64,000 nt of DNA from Haliotis asinina (Eukaryota > Mollusca > Gastropoda > Lepetellida > Haliotidae): the NCBI RefSeq assembly GCF_037392515.1, contig NC_090295.1, positions 16,573,001 to 16,637,000 on the forward strand, given 5' to 3'. Under the pieces are notes generated by a model. That model searched no databases and was not told the origin of the DNA. It saw only the letters and a program-made list of their open reading frames with translations. Both the position numbers and the translations under genes were made by a program. Every line of letters starts with the position of its first letter. Position 1 is the first letter of the stretch. Positions 46,001 through 56,871 of the stretch are shown here, one piece after another.

Positions 46001-49000
46001 CAGCACAATATGAATACCTCACTCAAACATGGGAAAAAATTCGCTCAAGGTTGTATCAATACGTAAAGACTCTTCGTGCCCACCCAAGCACGGCGTTTGT
46101 TCCTATTTCGGATGAAAATAGACGCTCTCTGAGACTGGAACACTACCAAGTTGCAAAGTTTTTTAAGCACAAGAAGCTATTCTCAAACGATACAATGAGA
46201 GAGGTTCTTGTACAGTATAGGTTGTCAGTGACGTGAAGGTATTTGATTGGTGTGCTAACGTTTTCTTAGGCTTCATGTGTTGACGATTAAAGTTTGGTAG
46301 GACTTACTGTTGACTTAAATATCAATGTAAAATCAAGTTGGTATTTGCGGTTATCTCTCCACAAGGCAGTTAAGTCAATTCAAACTGGCTCGGTGACCCA
46401 GGTTATATTTTGATGATGCTGAATAAGTTGTCGGATGTCTCGAAGTTAGGATAACTCGATATTTTTGTTGGTTCCATGAATATCGAGACAACGGTGCTCG
46501 ACTGTATATTCTGTGCGCACGCACACTGAAAACAAAAAGAGCCACCGAATCATAAGCGTTTGTTATGCCGTCATAATTGTTCAATTTAGTTTTGAGTTTT
46601 GACAAAGTCATGTTTATCTTGGAGGCTATTTTGATACTAGATCATTCGGAGATTTTATATCTTATCCTGAAACTAAAAGGTAATAGCACGGTAACCTTGC
46701 ATTTACAACTAAAAATGGTTTGATGTACAGGCGGAAAGGTACAAGGCAGACAATGCTTACTGGGCTAAAAAGGAATTATCGCCGGAAATGGTAGACTACG
46801 CATGTGCAGGCGTGCGGATTCTGTTGCCGGAAGTGTATGACAAGCAGAAGAGGTAGGTTTAGAGGCTGAAAGGGGTTTTGGTTTGAAGACAATTTGGAAA
46901 ATATTGCATTTTTGTTAACTGTTGTAGGAGGAAAGATCTGCAGGTTATACGTACGCGTGATCTAATTGGTTTGTCGTATTTCCCCTTTTCAGTAACCTCC
47001 AAGGAGAGTCGTCCCCGCCTTGATGTCTGTCATGTGTGAAAATACGACATTCAATCATAACCAGCGTTATGATTGGCGTGTTTTAATAAAAATATTAAAG
47101 TTGTGTTTGTTTAAGATGTCATGGAACATATATATCGTCATACTGAAAGATCAAAGATCACAGCAAACAGAACTGTGTTGCTCCGTGTAGATTTTATTAA
47201 GGATAGCACCATGGACTGTGAGAGATTCAAATACACTGCGAACGTGTTTATGGCAAGCCGTTTTCACATTTATTCAGGAATTTCGGATATCTTCAATTGT
47301 TTTAAAGATATCTGCATTATATTTAAAGATATCAATCATGATTTAAAGATATCTGCATTATATTTAAAGATGTCAATCATGATTTAAAGATATCTGTAAA
47401 TATTTGAAGATATCTCTAATTAATTTCACATATCCAAAATAGAATTACTGGTATCTCAAAATGTTATAGAGATGTCAAGATAATCTTTCGAGATATCTGT
47501 AAATGTTTTAAAGATATCTGCAAACCAATTACGATCATAGTGTACATAATTGTACTAGAAATTAATTCAAGATATCTTGAATTCAATTCAACATATCTGG
47601 AAATCAATTCTAGATATCTTGAAATGATCGGTACATATCCACAAATGCATTACAGATATCTTTAATTCAATTAGAGATATCTTTAATTCAATATCTTTAA
47701 TTCAATTATTGATATTGTCAATTCTTACTATTACTGATATCTAAAATTGTTTTACAGATATCTTGAATTGATTTGAAGATGTCTTGAATTGAATTAGAGA
47801 TATCTTGAAATGAATTAAAGATATCTTGAATTGTAACGGTTTCAAGATATCTTCAAATACTGACCCGTGAAGGTCCCGGGGTAGAATAGGCCTTCAGCAA
47901 CCCATGCTTGTCATAAAAGGTGACTCAGCTTGTCGTAAGAGGCGACTAACGGGATCGGGTGGTCAGGCTCCCTGACTTGGTTGACACATGTCATCGGTTC
48001 CCAATTGCGCAGATCGATGCTCATGTTGTTGGTCACTGGATTGTCTGGTCCAGGCTCGATTATTTACAGACCGCCGCCATATAGCTGTAATATTGCTGAG
48101 TGCGGCGTAAAACTAAACTCACTCTCTCTCTCTCTTCAAATACTTCCGGCTACATATCCGTAAATACTTCCGGTTGGAAATAGTTGGTGACCATGCTTGT
48201 ACAGCTCTTACATGCCGTGGGCCGAGATGCGGTCAAGACATGATCCTGTATCGCGGCCAAAAACACCGCCTGTATGAATTCTACCCAGATTCTTGTGGTC
48301 AATATTCCCTCGTAGTTTTTTAGTCAGTTCCTGTATCAACGCTAGCGAGCTAACACATGTGGCAATGCGCCACATTTTTATTTTTATAGTTTCTGATAGT
48401 GTTCTACAGTGGGGCCGTCCAATGTTCATTCGAGCTTTGATTTTCGCCGTCATGGGTTCAATTGAGTGTAGTGCTATCAATGTTTGGGGCTTGACATGGA
48501 GATTGTGTGTGCGCTTCCAACATATTTAGGCATTATACTTGTTAATAGCTGCGAGTTTTAAAACTATAATATTGTATCGGTGTGTAACTAATCAACTTTA
48601 ATCTTTAACATTGGGCTTATATTTCACATCTCTGGGGATAGTTTAGTCTGACTTTGTCTTCGGTTTATTTTTATCATAATGTTTTCATTGTCTGAAAGTC
48701 CAAGACTCAATGTTAAAGGATTGAGGATCATTCATACTTTTTTTCAGCGAATTCATTAAAAGTTCCAACAAAGTTGAGAAATATGTTATTTAAGTCATTA
48801 TTTAGTATCTGCTTCAGGATTTGATGAAAAATTTGATTTTATTTGCATATTAGATAAAACGATTCCCATGTGTGAGTATTAAACCCTGTTTAGAAACATA
48901 AGTGGAAATATCAGGTGAACGGCTGGTAACAACGGCCTTAGAATAGGTCTTCTCCTGCATTTACTTGTATCAAAAAGTTTCAGTTCTTGAAAACAAATGA

Positions 49001-50108
49001 GTAAAAACAAAAAACGGCAATATAAGGTACGAGTACTTTGATGATACTACGAAACACTGGACTCAAACAAGAGTAGAGTTATCGTTCTTGTTTCAAGTAG
49101 TTCTCATGTTTATGCGGCTATATCAAATCCTTTCAGTCCCTGTTCGGCTTGACCCAGAATAAAGAGTTGGTCACGAATGATATCTGCTCAAATCGCTAAG
49201 TCGTCGACACTGACAAAATATCCGTGGCATGTGTGTATTATACGTGTTCAAGGAAATAATTTTTGCTTTTCTTGATTCAATGACGAAATTGAGTCGACTT
49301 TGATAATGCTATTCATGAGTGAAGTATATTTTGCAGAACACTTGATGACAAAGAACTGTGGGTACAGTTTAATGAAAGAGTAAAATTTGAACTGAACTTT
49401 CGATGGAATGATAGTGTCAGAGATGACAAGAATGAAGAGACCATGACTCTTGTGAAAAACATACTTCGCCAGTTCTCAACAAAATATACCAGCAATGCCA
49501 AGCTGGATGACATCACAAGCGAGGATGACATTGAAGCGTTGAAACTGATTCGAATGCAAGAGGTTGGACAATTTTCTGATATTGTCATGAAACTGAAAAA
49601 CCAACTTCTAAAAAGGGATATGGACAAATTGGAACAAGCCTTAACTGAAAATGCCGACTCTTTCGTCCCGATAGGGTTGCATCACAGAATACTGGCCGGC
49701 GGCAAGAGAAGCCCTGATCTTGAAGTAAGCATGGCGGCGCAGAAACTATATCTCAAGCTTAATGCTATTCAGATGGCAGGCCTACTTACCAAGTACAATG
49801 AGACAACTCCTAGTTATTACATCTCGGAGGATGACAAGAAATTCCTGAGAAAACTTCCACCCTGTACCGGCACCAACCCGAATGTAGACCCCGTCCTCCG
49901 CCATCTTTACAACGTCAGCATCGACAGCTACGTGGAGGAAATCGAGACCCTGAGACAGAAGTTCCAGGCTGAGGGGAGCCGTTTCAGACTTGGAGACGCT
50001 GATCATAGGCTGTTCAAATACTACATCAGCGCTCCTGAAATCCCATTAAGACTCAAGACTAAGGCTAAAGAATTTGTGGACATACTGGAGAAAGCTGGAA
50101 TCATTTGA
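43094..50108 (+). CDS. Gene C: EXD1-like paralogue with a lost DEDDy active site
   Basis: Five coding exons: 43094-43348, 44214-44294, 45683-45802, 46731-46852, 49337-50108. All introns are GT-AG and the frame stays open, giving 449 residues. Exons 1-4 have the same lengths and phases as in A and B. Two catalytic acids are changed: Exo I is VAVNCEG (N33 for D33, codon AAC for GAC) and Exo III is DYACAGV (G179 for D179, codon GGC for GAT). D93 (HACSNDSAAL) and Y175 remain. Without two metal-binding aspartates, nuclease activity is very unlikely. The stop TGA falls where B has TCA, removing the last 10 residues (SRHRKRPYRF in B). The rest of the C-terminal domain is intact and close to B. It could be a pseudo-enzyme with an RNA-binding or dominant-negative role, as mammalian EXD1 is reported to act without nuclease activity, or a gene starting to decay. 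Confidence 0.82.
43366..43866. repeat. 22-bp minisatellite in intron 1 of gene C
   Basis: About 22 copies of the unit seen in gene B intron 1 (GTGTTTGACATGAACAATGT and variants with GATATTTATTATGAACAATG). Four neighbouring copies near 43490-43570 are almost identical, which suggests recent expansion. Confidence 0.9.
43930..44130 (+). repeat. Abalone-type SINE-like repeat in intron 1 of gene C
   Basis: Starts inside the unit (ATAAAAGGTGACTATGTCG, then TAAGAGGCGACTAACGGG), runs to TTGATCACTGGATTGTCTGG and ends CTGAGTGCGGAGTAAAAC, CTCACTCACTCAC. The 5' end is missing. It has no counterpart in gene B. Confidence 0.85.
44299..44455 (+). repeat. tRNA-derived SINE, same site as in gene B
   Basis: Begins 5 bp after exon 2 and shares with the gene B copy both its position (GGTTAGCATAT-AATGGA junction) and substitutions, for example GGTTCTATACC in place of the consensus GGTTCGATTCC. 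Confidence 0.85.
44504..45263 (-). mobile_element. Tc1-type internally deleted element, inverted second copy
   Basis: Reverse-complement relative of 19391-20198 with the same internal junction (GTGACTTGACATTCTGTATA in both). The left end lacks about 13 outer bases of the inverted repeat; the right end reads GTGAAGTTTCTTTCTTGAC. It interrupts the SINE-like repeat that continues intact at the matching place in gene B, so it inserted after the B/C duplication. Confidence 0.85.
45268..45440 (+). repeat. tRNA-derived SINE in intron 2 of gene C
   Basis: Head GATGCGGTAGTGTAGCTAAG, then GACCCCGGTTCGATTCCCCA (good box B) and tail GCTGGAATATTGCTGAAAG. It abuts the Tc1-type copy and is absent from gene B. 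Confidence 0.8.
47285..47850. repeat. AGATATCT-rich array in intron 4 of gene C
   Basis: About 25 occurrences of AGATATCT or near variants (AGATGTCT, ACATATCT) at roughly 18-28 bp spacing, separated by AATT-rich words such as TTGAATTGAATT. A strictly periodic unit is hard to define. The core is a palindrome. No coding potential is seen. Confidence 0.8.
47866..48128 (+). repeat. Abalone-type SINE-like repeat in intron 4 of gene C
   Basis: Nearly full length, from GACCCGTGAAGGTCCCGG to GCGGCGTAAAACTAAACTC and a CTCTCTCTC tail. It contains a short internal duplication (CATGCTTGTCATAAAAGGTG, then GCTTGTCGTAAGAGGCG). It abuts the AGATATCT array and is absent from gene B intron 4. Confidence 0.85.
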
Positions 50109-50554
50109 AGACAGAGGAAAAGACAGTACCGCTTCTAATTATCACCACTTCTTACCAGACACTTGCTCATAAAACGACAATCTTGTCTAAGACGCGAGGT
50201 ACATTCTCACTTCATGAGATGTGTACTGAGTTGGAACTGTGAGTAAACCAAACAAAGGTAAACTCGATTGGCCATCCAGTGTTTTCGAATGTTCAGATTA
50301 CTCATATAATATCCATTTAGTTTGGACGTACAATTCATTTTTACGTAGATGACAGAATTCAGTAGTTTGATATGGAACAAATTTGTAAGCGGTGATTTTT
50401 CCTTCTAACTTCTACAAAAAACATCATGTAAGGATGTTCTTGCAAGTGTAATCTTTTTATCTTTGTGTAAAGGTTATTATTTGTCCTTGATTTTTATCCT
50501 TTTTCGAAAGTGAAAAAGGGTACATTGTTGGAACCAGCGATAGATAATCACATA
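50109..50554 (+). other. 3' flank of gene C
   Basis: Matches the 3' flank of gene B (27052-27540) up to the TA where the IS630/Tc1-type element begins; the match resumes at 53060. It probably includes the 3' UTR. Just after the new TGA, the old frame still reads like B's tail codons to a TAA at about 50137, so the early stop is recent. Confidence 0.6.
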
Positions 50555-53059
50555 CTGGTAAACACATATAAGATGATCCACGACCTGACAAATGACCCCA
50601 ATTTGCATAATTGGGATCGCCCCACAGAACGATCCACTTGAAACAAGAGGGAGACAGGTTGTCTGATAAATATCGAGAAGTTCATTTTCCCCGTGCGTTT
50701 CACACATGAATTGTTATAGCACACTCGATTTGGGAACAGGTACAATCCCAACGAATTGAATCAACACATATACTGAGCAAATATGTTTAGGACCACCGAT
50801 CCATTTTACGAAGCAAATGACATTTTCCTGGGGTTTTTTTTAAACAAAATTGTTGAATATCTAAAATGCTTCTCAATGCCCCAATCATCTATTTGTCTTC
50901 GTCTTAACTAAAGGTTAGCTTTGAATATCAGTATCTTATGCCTGAAATTGCAGTCTTATCATTCGAAGGAATATGCGGTGTTGTTTTAATGGTAAAGTTG
51001 ACTTTTCGTCTGCTAAATATTAAATAGATAATAACTACATATAGTTAAATGTGTTAAAAGTTATCTGTTACTGAATGGTGGTGACTAAATCAGAGTAGCA
51101 AGGGGGAAATATTTGTATCCCATAATTTTGTTCCTATTTCTCTGTACAGGCTGGTGATCGACCGGGAATACATGTCTTGGAAATTTATATAACCGGTTCC
51201 AGAGAAATGGTTAGTATTCAAACAATATTTCCAAATTTGTCATATTTTTATTATGGTCACCAAAATTGTGTACAGAAAACTGAAAATACCTTTTGACATT
51301 GATAAGTCAGTGAGAAATATCTTTGTACACAAATTTGTCGGTAGATTCAGTAGATTTATCAGTGACTAAAAAAATATAAAATACAGACAACTCACCAAAG
51401 ATTACTCTTTTTTATGACAAAGTATGGGAACAGTAAAAACCTGATATAGTATGTGTCAATTATTATACAAGACACAACAATGCTGGAAAATTAGGCGGAC
51501 TTACTGATTTATGCTTTAATTATCACTCTCTGAATCAGTCTCGGTGTCTGAATCACTCGCAAGTCCTAAGTCAATCACTAGTTTTTCAATTTCCCTTTCT
51601 ACTGCGATTTCGCGTTGCCAGTAACCATCTTCAATTATTTTAACATGTTTACAACATTCCGGCAATTCTTTTGCACCGATTGCAGACATCCTTTCAATTA
51701 CAGCAACTCTTAAGGAACTTTTTATGAACTGCAAGTTTTGTGAAGCGACATAATTTTTCACATTTGCCCAAATTATCTCAATCGGGTTTTGTTCTGCGTG
51801 GTATGGAGGGAGACGTAGTACATCATGACCATGTTGCTTCGACATCGTGTCTACTCTGCAGACAGGGCCCGATTTGTTGGATTTTGCAAGAAACAATAGT
51901 TCCGATCGGCTTTAAGCATTTTCTCATCAAATGAGATATTGTGCCTTTGTAGCCACGCTTTTATGTCATCTTTTCTGTTGGCGGTTGTCGGACATTTGTC
52001 CACCTGCTTGCTATGATATGGTGCATTATCCATAACGATGACAGAGTGCAGTGAAAGGATCAACTTGTCCTGGAGCCATTTGGAAAAATTACCAAAGTTC
52101 ATCTCGTCATGATAGTCTGCTGATTTGAGTTTGGAATCAAAAACAAGCAAAGCATTTGGAACAAAACCGTTTTCACCCCCTGCATGAACCACAATAAGCC
52201 GAGGTCCGGTGCCAGACGGAGGTTGAACCCCATTTATTACGACTTCACCCTCAAGTTGCCAACACTTTGGGACAATGTGGTGTCCATGCAACCATGTTTC
52301 AGCGATAAAGATGAGTGTTCGATTTCCTTCTCTGTATTTCTTTATTGCACGCAAGTATTGCAAACGCTTGGAAACAATGTCATTACGTTCCATTAAAAGT
52401 TTACGGTTTGACTGCGTTTTTCGCCACCTAAACCCCATGTCTTTGAGATTTTTTCGAAAACTTTCCTTAGAACCCTTGTAGTTCAACTGGCACTTTGCCA
52501 TATCATACATCGTATCCAGAGTGGGTAGTTGTTTTTTACGCCATATAAACTTGACGGACTGCACACAGGTCGAAATCATCAAGTTTGTAACTGCAAGTTT
52601 TGGGTTTGCGCAACTTGGTGGGACTGATAAATGTAGGTCCACTCGCACTCCTACCACCTTCTGCCTTAATGCGCTTTGAAGTTGCCGTTGAGAGTCCAGT
52701 AGCAAGGCTACTTTGTAAAAGGGAATCTGCTTTGGTTGCACAATTTTTGTCCATACACTTGATAACATTGTATGCTATCTCCCTTGCCTGAGAATGAACT
52801 ATTTGCCCATGTTTTCCTAACTTGGACATTTTTTACTACAACTGAAATATGTTTAACAGTATTGAGACAGGTGTAAAACAGTAGCGAGACAGGTGTTAAT
52901 CGGAGGCGGTGTTGATTTCATGTCACGGTTAGCATGTATTGCACGTGCATAATCGTCAAGCTACCTGTAGCAGCCAAGTGTACTCATCCAATTCGTTGTA
53001 GCGCCTCTCTTGTCACAAATGCGTTTAGTGCGCAGGATCATCTAATATGTGTCTAGCAG
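50555..53059 (-). mobile_element. IS630/Tc1-superfamily DNA transposon, 2.5 kb
   Basis: Terminal inverted repeats of 25 bp lie at 50555-50579 (CTGGTAAACACATATAAGAT ...) and 53035-53059 (... ATCTAATATGTGTCTAGCAG), differing at about three positions. TA lies on each side (50553-50554 and 53060-53061). The flanks join into the sequence found uninterrupted after gene B (about 27541), so both ends and the target are well fixed. The transposase is on the minus strand. The 0.9 kb between the left end and the gene is non-coding. Confidence 0.88.
51516..52829 (-). pseudogene. DDE transposase of the IS630/Tc1-type element, broken
   Basis: Starts MSKLGKHGQIVHSQAREI at 52829. The reading frame passes DDFDLCAVRQ, then continues in another frame with KFIWRKKQLPTLDTMYDMA, then LKDMGFRWRKTQSNRKLL. 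The first catalytic block reads FIAETWLHGHHIVPKCW where relatives have DETW, so the first aspartate is now alanine. The second block is VIVMDNAPYHSKQ and the third is LRLPPYHAEQNPIEIIWA, about 80 residues later, a longer spacing than the 34-39 of classical Tc1/mariner. There are two frame changes, near 52555 and 51890. An acidic tail (SDSDTETDSESDN) ends it at 51516. It is inactive as read. Confidence 0.85.
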
Positions 53060-53061
53060 TA

Positions 53062-53769
53062 CAAATGTATACAAGTACTCCATGACAGTATACACCAGCG
53101 TTTTCTTTTTGTATTTATAGTAAGTATATTTATTAAATATTAATTATTTTGTATTTCAATACGTTTTGCACTGATTTTCAAAATAATATGCAATCAAAGC
53201 AAATTGTGTTATTGTGTTACTTGGATAACACAATTTGATTCGACTGATACATTGTTGCTTGTAGTTTATCAGAAGTACTAAGTTCTCGCGAAGTGCCGTG
53301 ACATACCTCGGCTCCAGTTAAATGACATCAGGGGCAGCAACTGGGATACGATGACATGCAGGGGCCACGTGACCATGCTTGTCCACCAGATCACGTCATC
53401 GCTCACTCCAAGCATGAGTCACTGAAGATAAAGTCTAACAATGATGTGCACTAATAAGCTGTGGTTTGAAAATTATAGTTTGCTTGAATAAACAGATGGC
53501 CTTTGCATCCTTGTGTTAATGTTTACGTCAGAATAAATGTTATCTCTAGCACAAATCACAGGGGACCTGTGAAGATCCAGGTTTGAATAGGTCTTCAGAA
53601 ACCCATTCTTGTCGTCGACTAACGGGATCGAGCGCTCACAGGGGCGGGTACAGCTTTTTAGCATTTTGAGAAAGGAGGTGTGCGTACTATTGAGAACGGG
53701 TGCACATTTCATTTTCACCTGAGTTTCAAAGGTCATATAACTAAATTTCCCCTGCAACTCTCTCTCTCT
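53062..53769. other. Flank and repeat remnants
   Basis: 53062-53140 continues the gene C 3' flank. 53430-53516 matches 35955-36055, and 53570-53640 is a shortened SINE-like copy (GACCTGTGAAGATCCAGG). No gene seen. Confidence 0.5.
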
Positions 53770-54113
53770 TGGTTGGGCAGATCACACTGCTACTGAATCA
53801 ACTGATTGGGTAGACCACACCACTAATGAATGAAATGGTTGGGAAGATCACACCACTACTGAATCAAATGATTGGGCAGACAACATCGCCCATGAATCAA
53901 ATGATTGAGCAGACCACAGCACTACTGAATCAAAGGACTGAGCAGACAACGCCACTACTGAATCAAAGGGCTTGTCAGAGGGCACCACAACCGAATAAAA
54001 TGGTTGGGTAGACGATACTACTTCTGAATCGAATGGTTGGGCGGACGATACTGTTCCAGAATCAAATGATTGGGAAGAAGACACCACAACCGAGTCAAAT
54101 GGTTGGGTAGACA
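53770..54113. repeat. 33-bp minisatellite, left part
   Basis: About ten copies of a unit like GGTTGGGCAGACACCACTAC plus TGAATCAAATGAT. Because 33 is a multiple of three, both strands stay open over long stretches and give 11-residue repeats (SAQPFDSVVVS type on minus, LLNQMIEQTTP type on plus). About 2.5 more copies follow at 61247-61330, on the other side of the CACTA-like element. I see no evidence that it is a gene. Confidence 0.9.
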
Positions 54114-54714
54114 CACTGTAAAACTTTCCTGTAGTTATTTACGGTAAACTACAGGCAGCTAGGCTGCCAAACTTTTACAGTAAAAACACGGTATACCGTG
54201 AAAATAACAGCAATCTGTAATAGCATTTAAGATATAATATAACAGTAAACTAAGGTAGGACTTACCATACAATGTGCTGTGCACATTCCTGTATTTCTAC
54301 TTAACTTTAGACTTTACTATCAGGGTTTAAACGGTGAAATAACTCAACCAACTGCAACCTAATGTCATCCAACCTCTGCGATAAGATGCTCTAATATATA
54401 TCCATGTCAATAAAAAAAGACTCAAATGAAGTTTGAAGAAGATTTATTAAAAGAAGAAATAAAGCATAGGGCAAACAAGCCACTGTAAGTGACACCATAT
54501 AACAATGATCAACAGCGGAAAATAACATCTTTGGGATTCATGTGTGCCATTAGTCATATATAAAACGATATTATTGGGAAATGGCCCATTCATATGCTTT
54601 CATTTGATGAAAGATTGCAACAGCTCACTGGCGATATAGGTAAAGTGGAAAAGAAAAAAACCATATTGCTAGTATAGCATCAGCAAAATCAACCTGATAA
54701 TGTATTAACTGAAA

Positions 54715-55345
54715 ACAAACAATATCTAAACAACTTCTGGGGAAAAAAACATGTTTGGCTATCACTGAATTTGAAATTATGCATTTCTCTTCCAGCAATT
54801 AACTCAATGAACACAATTCAAACAATATGTAAACCACTTCTGGAAAGACATGTTTGGCTATGACTGAACATGAAATTGTGCATTTCTCTTCTAGCAATTA
54901 CCTCAATGAACTAAATTCAAACAATATGTAAACCACTTCTGGAAAGACATGTTTGGCTATCACTGAACATGAAATTATGCATTTCTCTTCCAGCAATTAA
55001 CTCAATAACCTCAATTCAAACAATATGTAAAACACTTCTGAAAGACATGTTTGACTATCATTGAATTTGAAATTATGCATTTCTCTTCCAGCAATTAACT
55101 CAGTGAACTCAATTTAAACAACTTCTGGAAAAAACACGTTTTACTATCAATGAAAACGAAATTAAGTACTTCTCTTCCAACAATTTACTCAGTGACCTTA
55201 ATTCAAACAATATCTAAACAACCTCTCGAAAGACATGTTTGGCTATCATTGATCATGAAATTAAGTATTTCTCTTTCAGCAATTAACTCCAAGAACTTAA
55301 TTCAAACAATATCTAAAAAAACTCCTGGAAAAAACATGTTTGGCC
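54715..55345. repeat. About 104-bp tandem repeat inside the CACTA-like element
   Basis: Roughly six copies share AAACAATATGTAAACCACTT, CATGTTTGGCTATCA, GAAATTATGCATTTCTCTTC and AGCAATTAACTCA. It lies in the non-coding side of the element, between its left end and the second reading frame. Confidence 0.85.
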
Positions 55346-56871
55346 GTCATTAATGCAAACCAATCATTACTTAGTATTGCAACTGCTAGACTTTGCCCTC
55401 TCATGCCTCGATCCATTCAAAATCGGCAAGTTCGTTGATGAGTTTGAGAACTTTCGCACTCATAACTGTCTTCTTTCTTTTTTCCTTGCAACCTTTTGAT
55501 CCCTTTTCTGGATTAAGGCGAACGAAGCATCTGGAAATGAAAGCAGTGGCATCATTGTTTCTGCGTTATCAAAGCTTTTCACAATAAATAAATAGGACTA
55601 AGTAAACTACATTTACATTTTTCGGAAAAACAGAAAGTCTGCAATTTTCAGCAGCAGTTCATTTATCCTACAGCCATTTATCTTGATACTGGAGGGTTGG
55701 GCCAATGAGATATTGGTCACATATACCTTTAACATCTACAAGCAGACAGGACAAGGGTAACATCTATTATCAGTGAATCTAAGCTTGAAGTCCCTGATAA
55801 GTAAGACAGAGGCTTCTGAGGGGAACTGTTGCTCTTGGGTGAGTCTTTTAAACCGGAATCCCATATAGTTTTATCCGTCTCTAGCTGGTTGCTGAATTCA
55901 ACAGTCTGTTAAGATACACGTTTAATTTACCTCTGTATGAACTCAAGTGTGACAGCAGACCCAGTCTGATATTCAATGTTAAACACATAGAAAGAAGCGA
56001 AGAGCATAGCAAATGCATCAATGAAGCTGTTAAGTCTTGGGCTGATTACCAAATGGTCACACATCACAGTGTAGTGCTGGCCAGCTAAAACTGAGTCACC
56101 TGAAAAAGATGCAAATGATATCAACAAGATGATATATATATTTTATATAGATCTAGCAATGTGACCTTCTTTCTGTAAATCCACAGTACCCAGTACTGGT
56201 AATCTGACAGATTGTTACTGACACTAAAGTACACACCATGGACGATCATCATGGGGTTCTCAGGAGTGTCCATTGCTTCAAGAGTCTCTGGTGTTGAGGT
56301 TACCTGTAAATTTAAAAATCAGGAATGTAGACATAACTGAATCATGTCATTCCTACAAAAAGACAGATTACAGTTATGGATTTGATAGTGTACTGTTTGA
56401 ATATGTCGTGGACTGTGACCTACAATAGACATTTTGCATATTAGGCCAGTAAAGACACATTAACCTGACAAAGCTATGATATCACAGACATATATTTTCC
56501 AGTGACAGGGTCACAGGACATTACAGATATTTTGGCAATCCAGGAATGAAGCGTGAATTTCAAGGAGCAATGAAGTGACATAGAGTAACTCGTCTTCCCT
56601 AACAATTTTGTTGTTCTCCGTAAACTACTGACTGGAAAAAAACTTGAACTAACTGGGTATGAACACTGGTGTCAACCCAGTACAAAAAAGTAAACGCTTT
56701 TGTTTCACTTACATCAGTCACTAGAAACAGGGATTTTCTCGTCCATGTACTCCATAATGCACAATAACACAGCCACCAGCCAGGCTTTGACATTGTCATT
56801 TTGACTCTGTCTGATTGCTTCTTCAAATATATGCGAAGACTTGTGTGGCAGTTTATTTCTGAAGAATCTGT

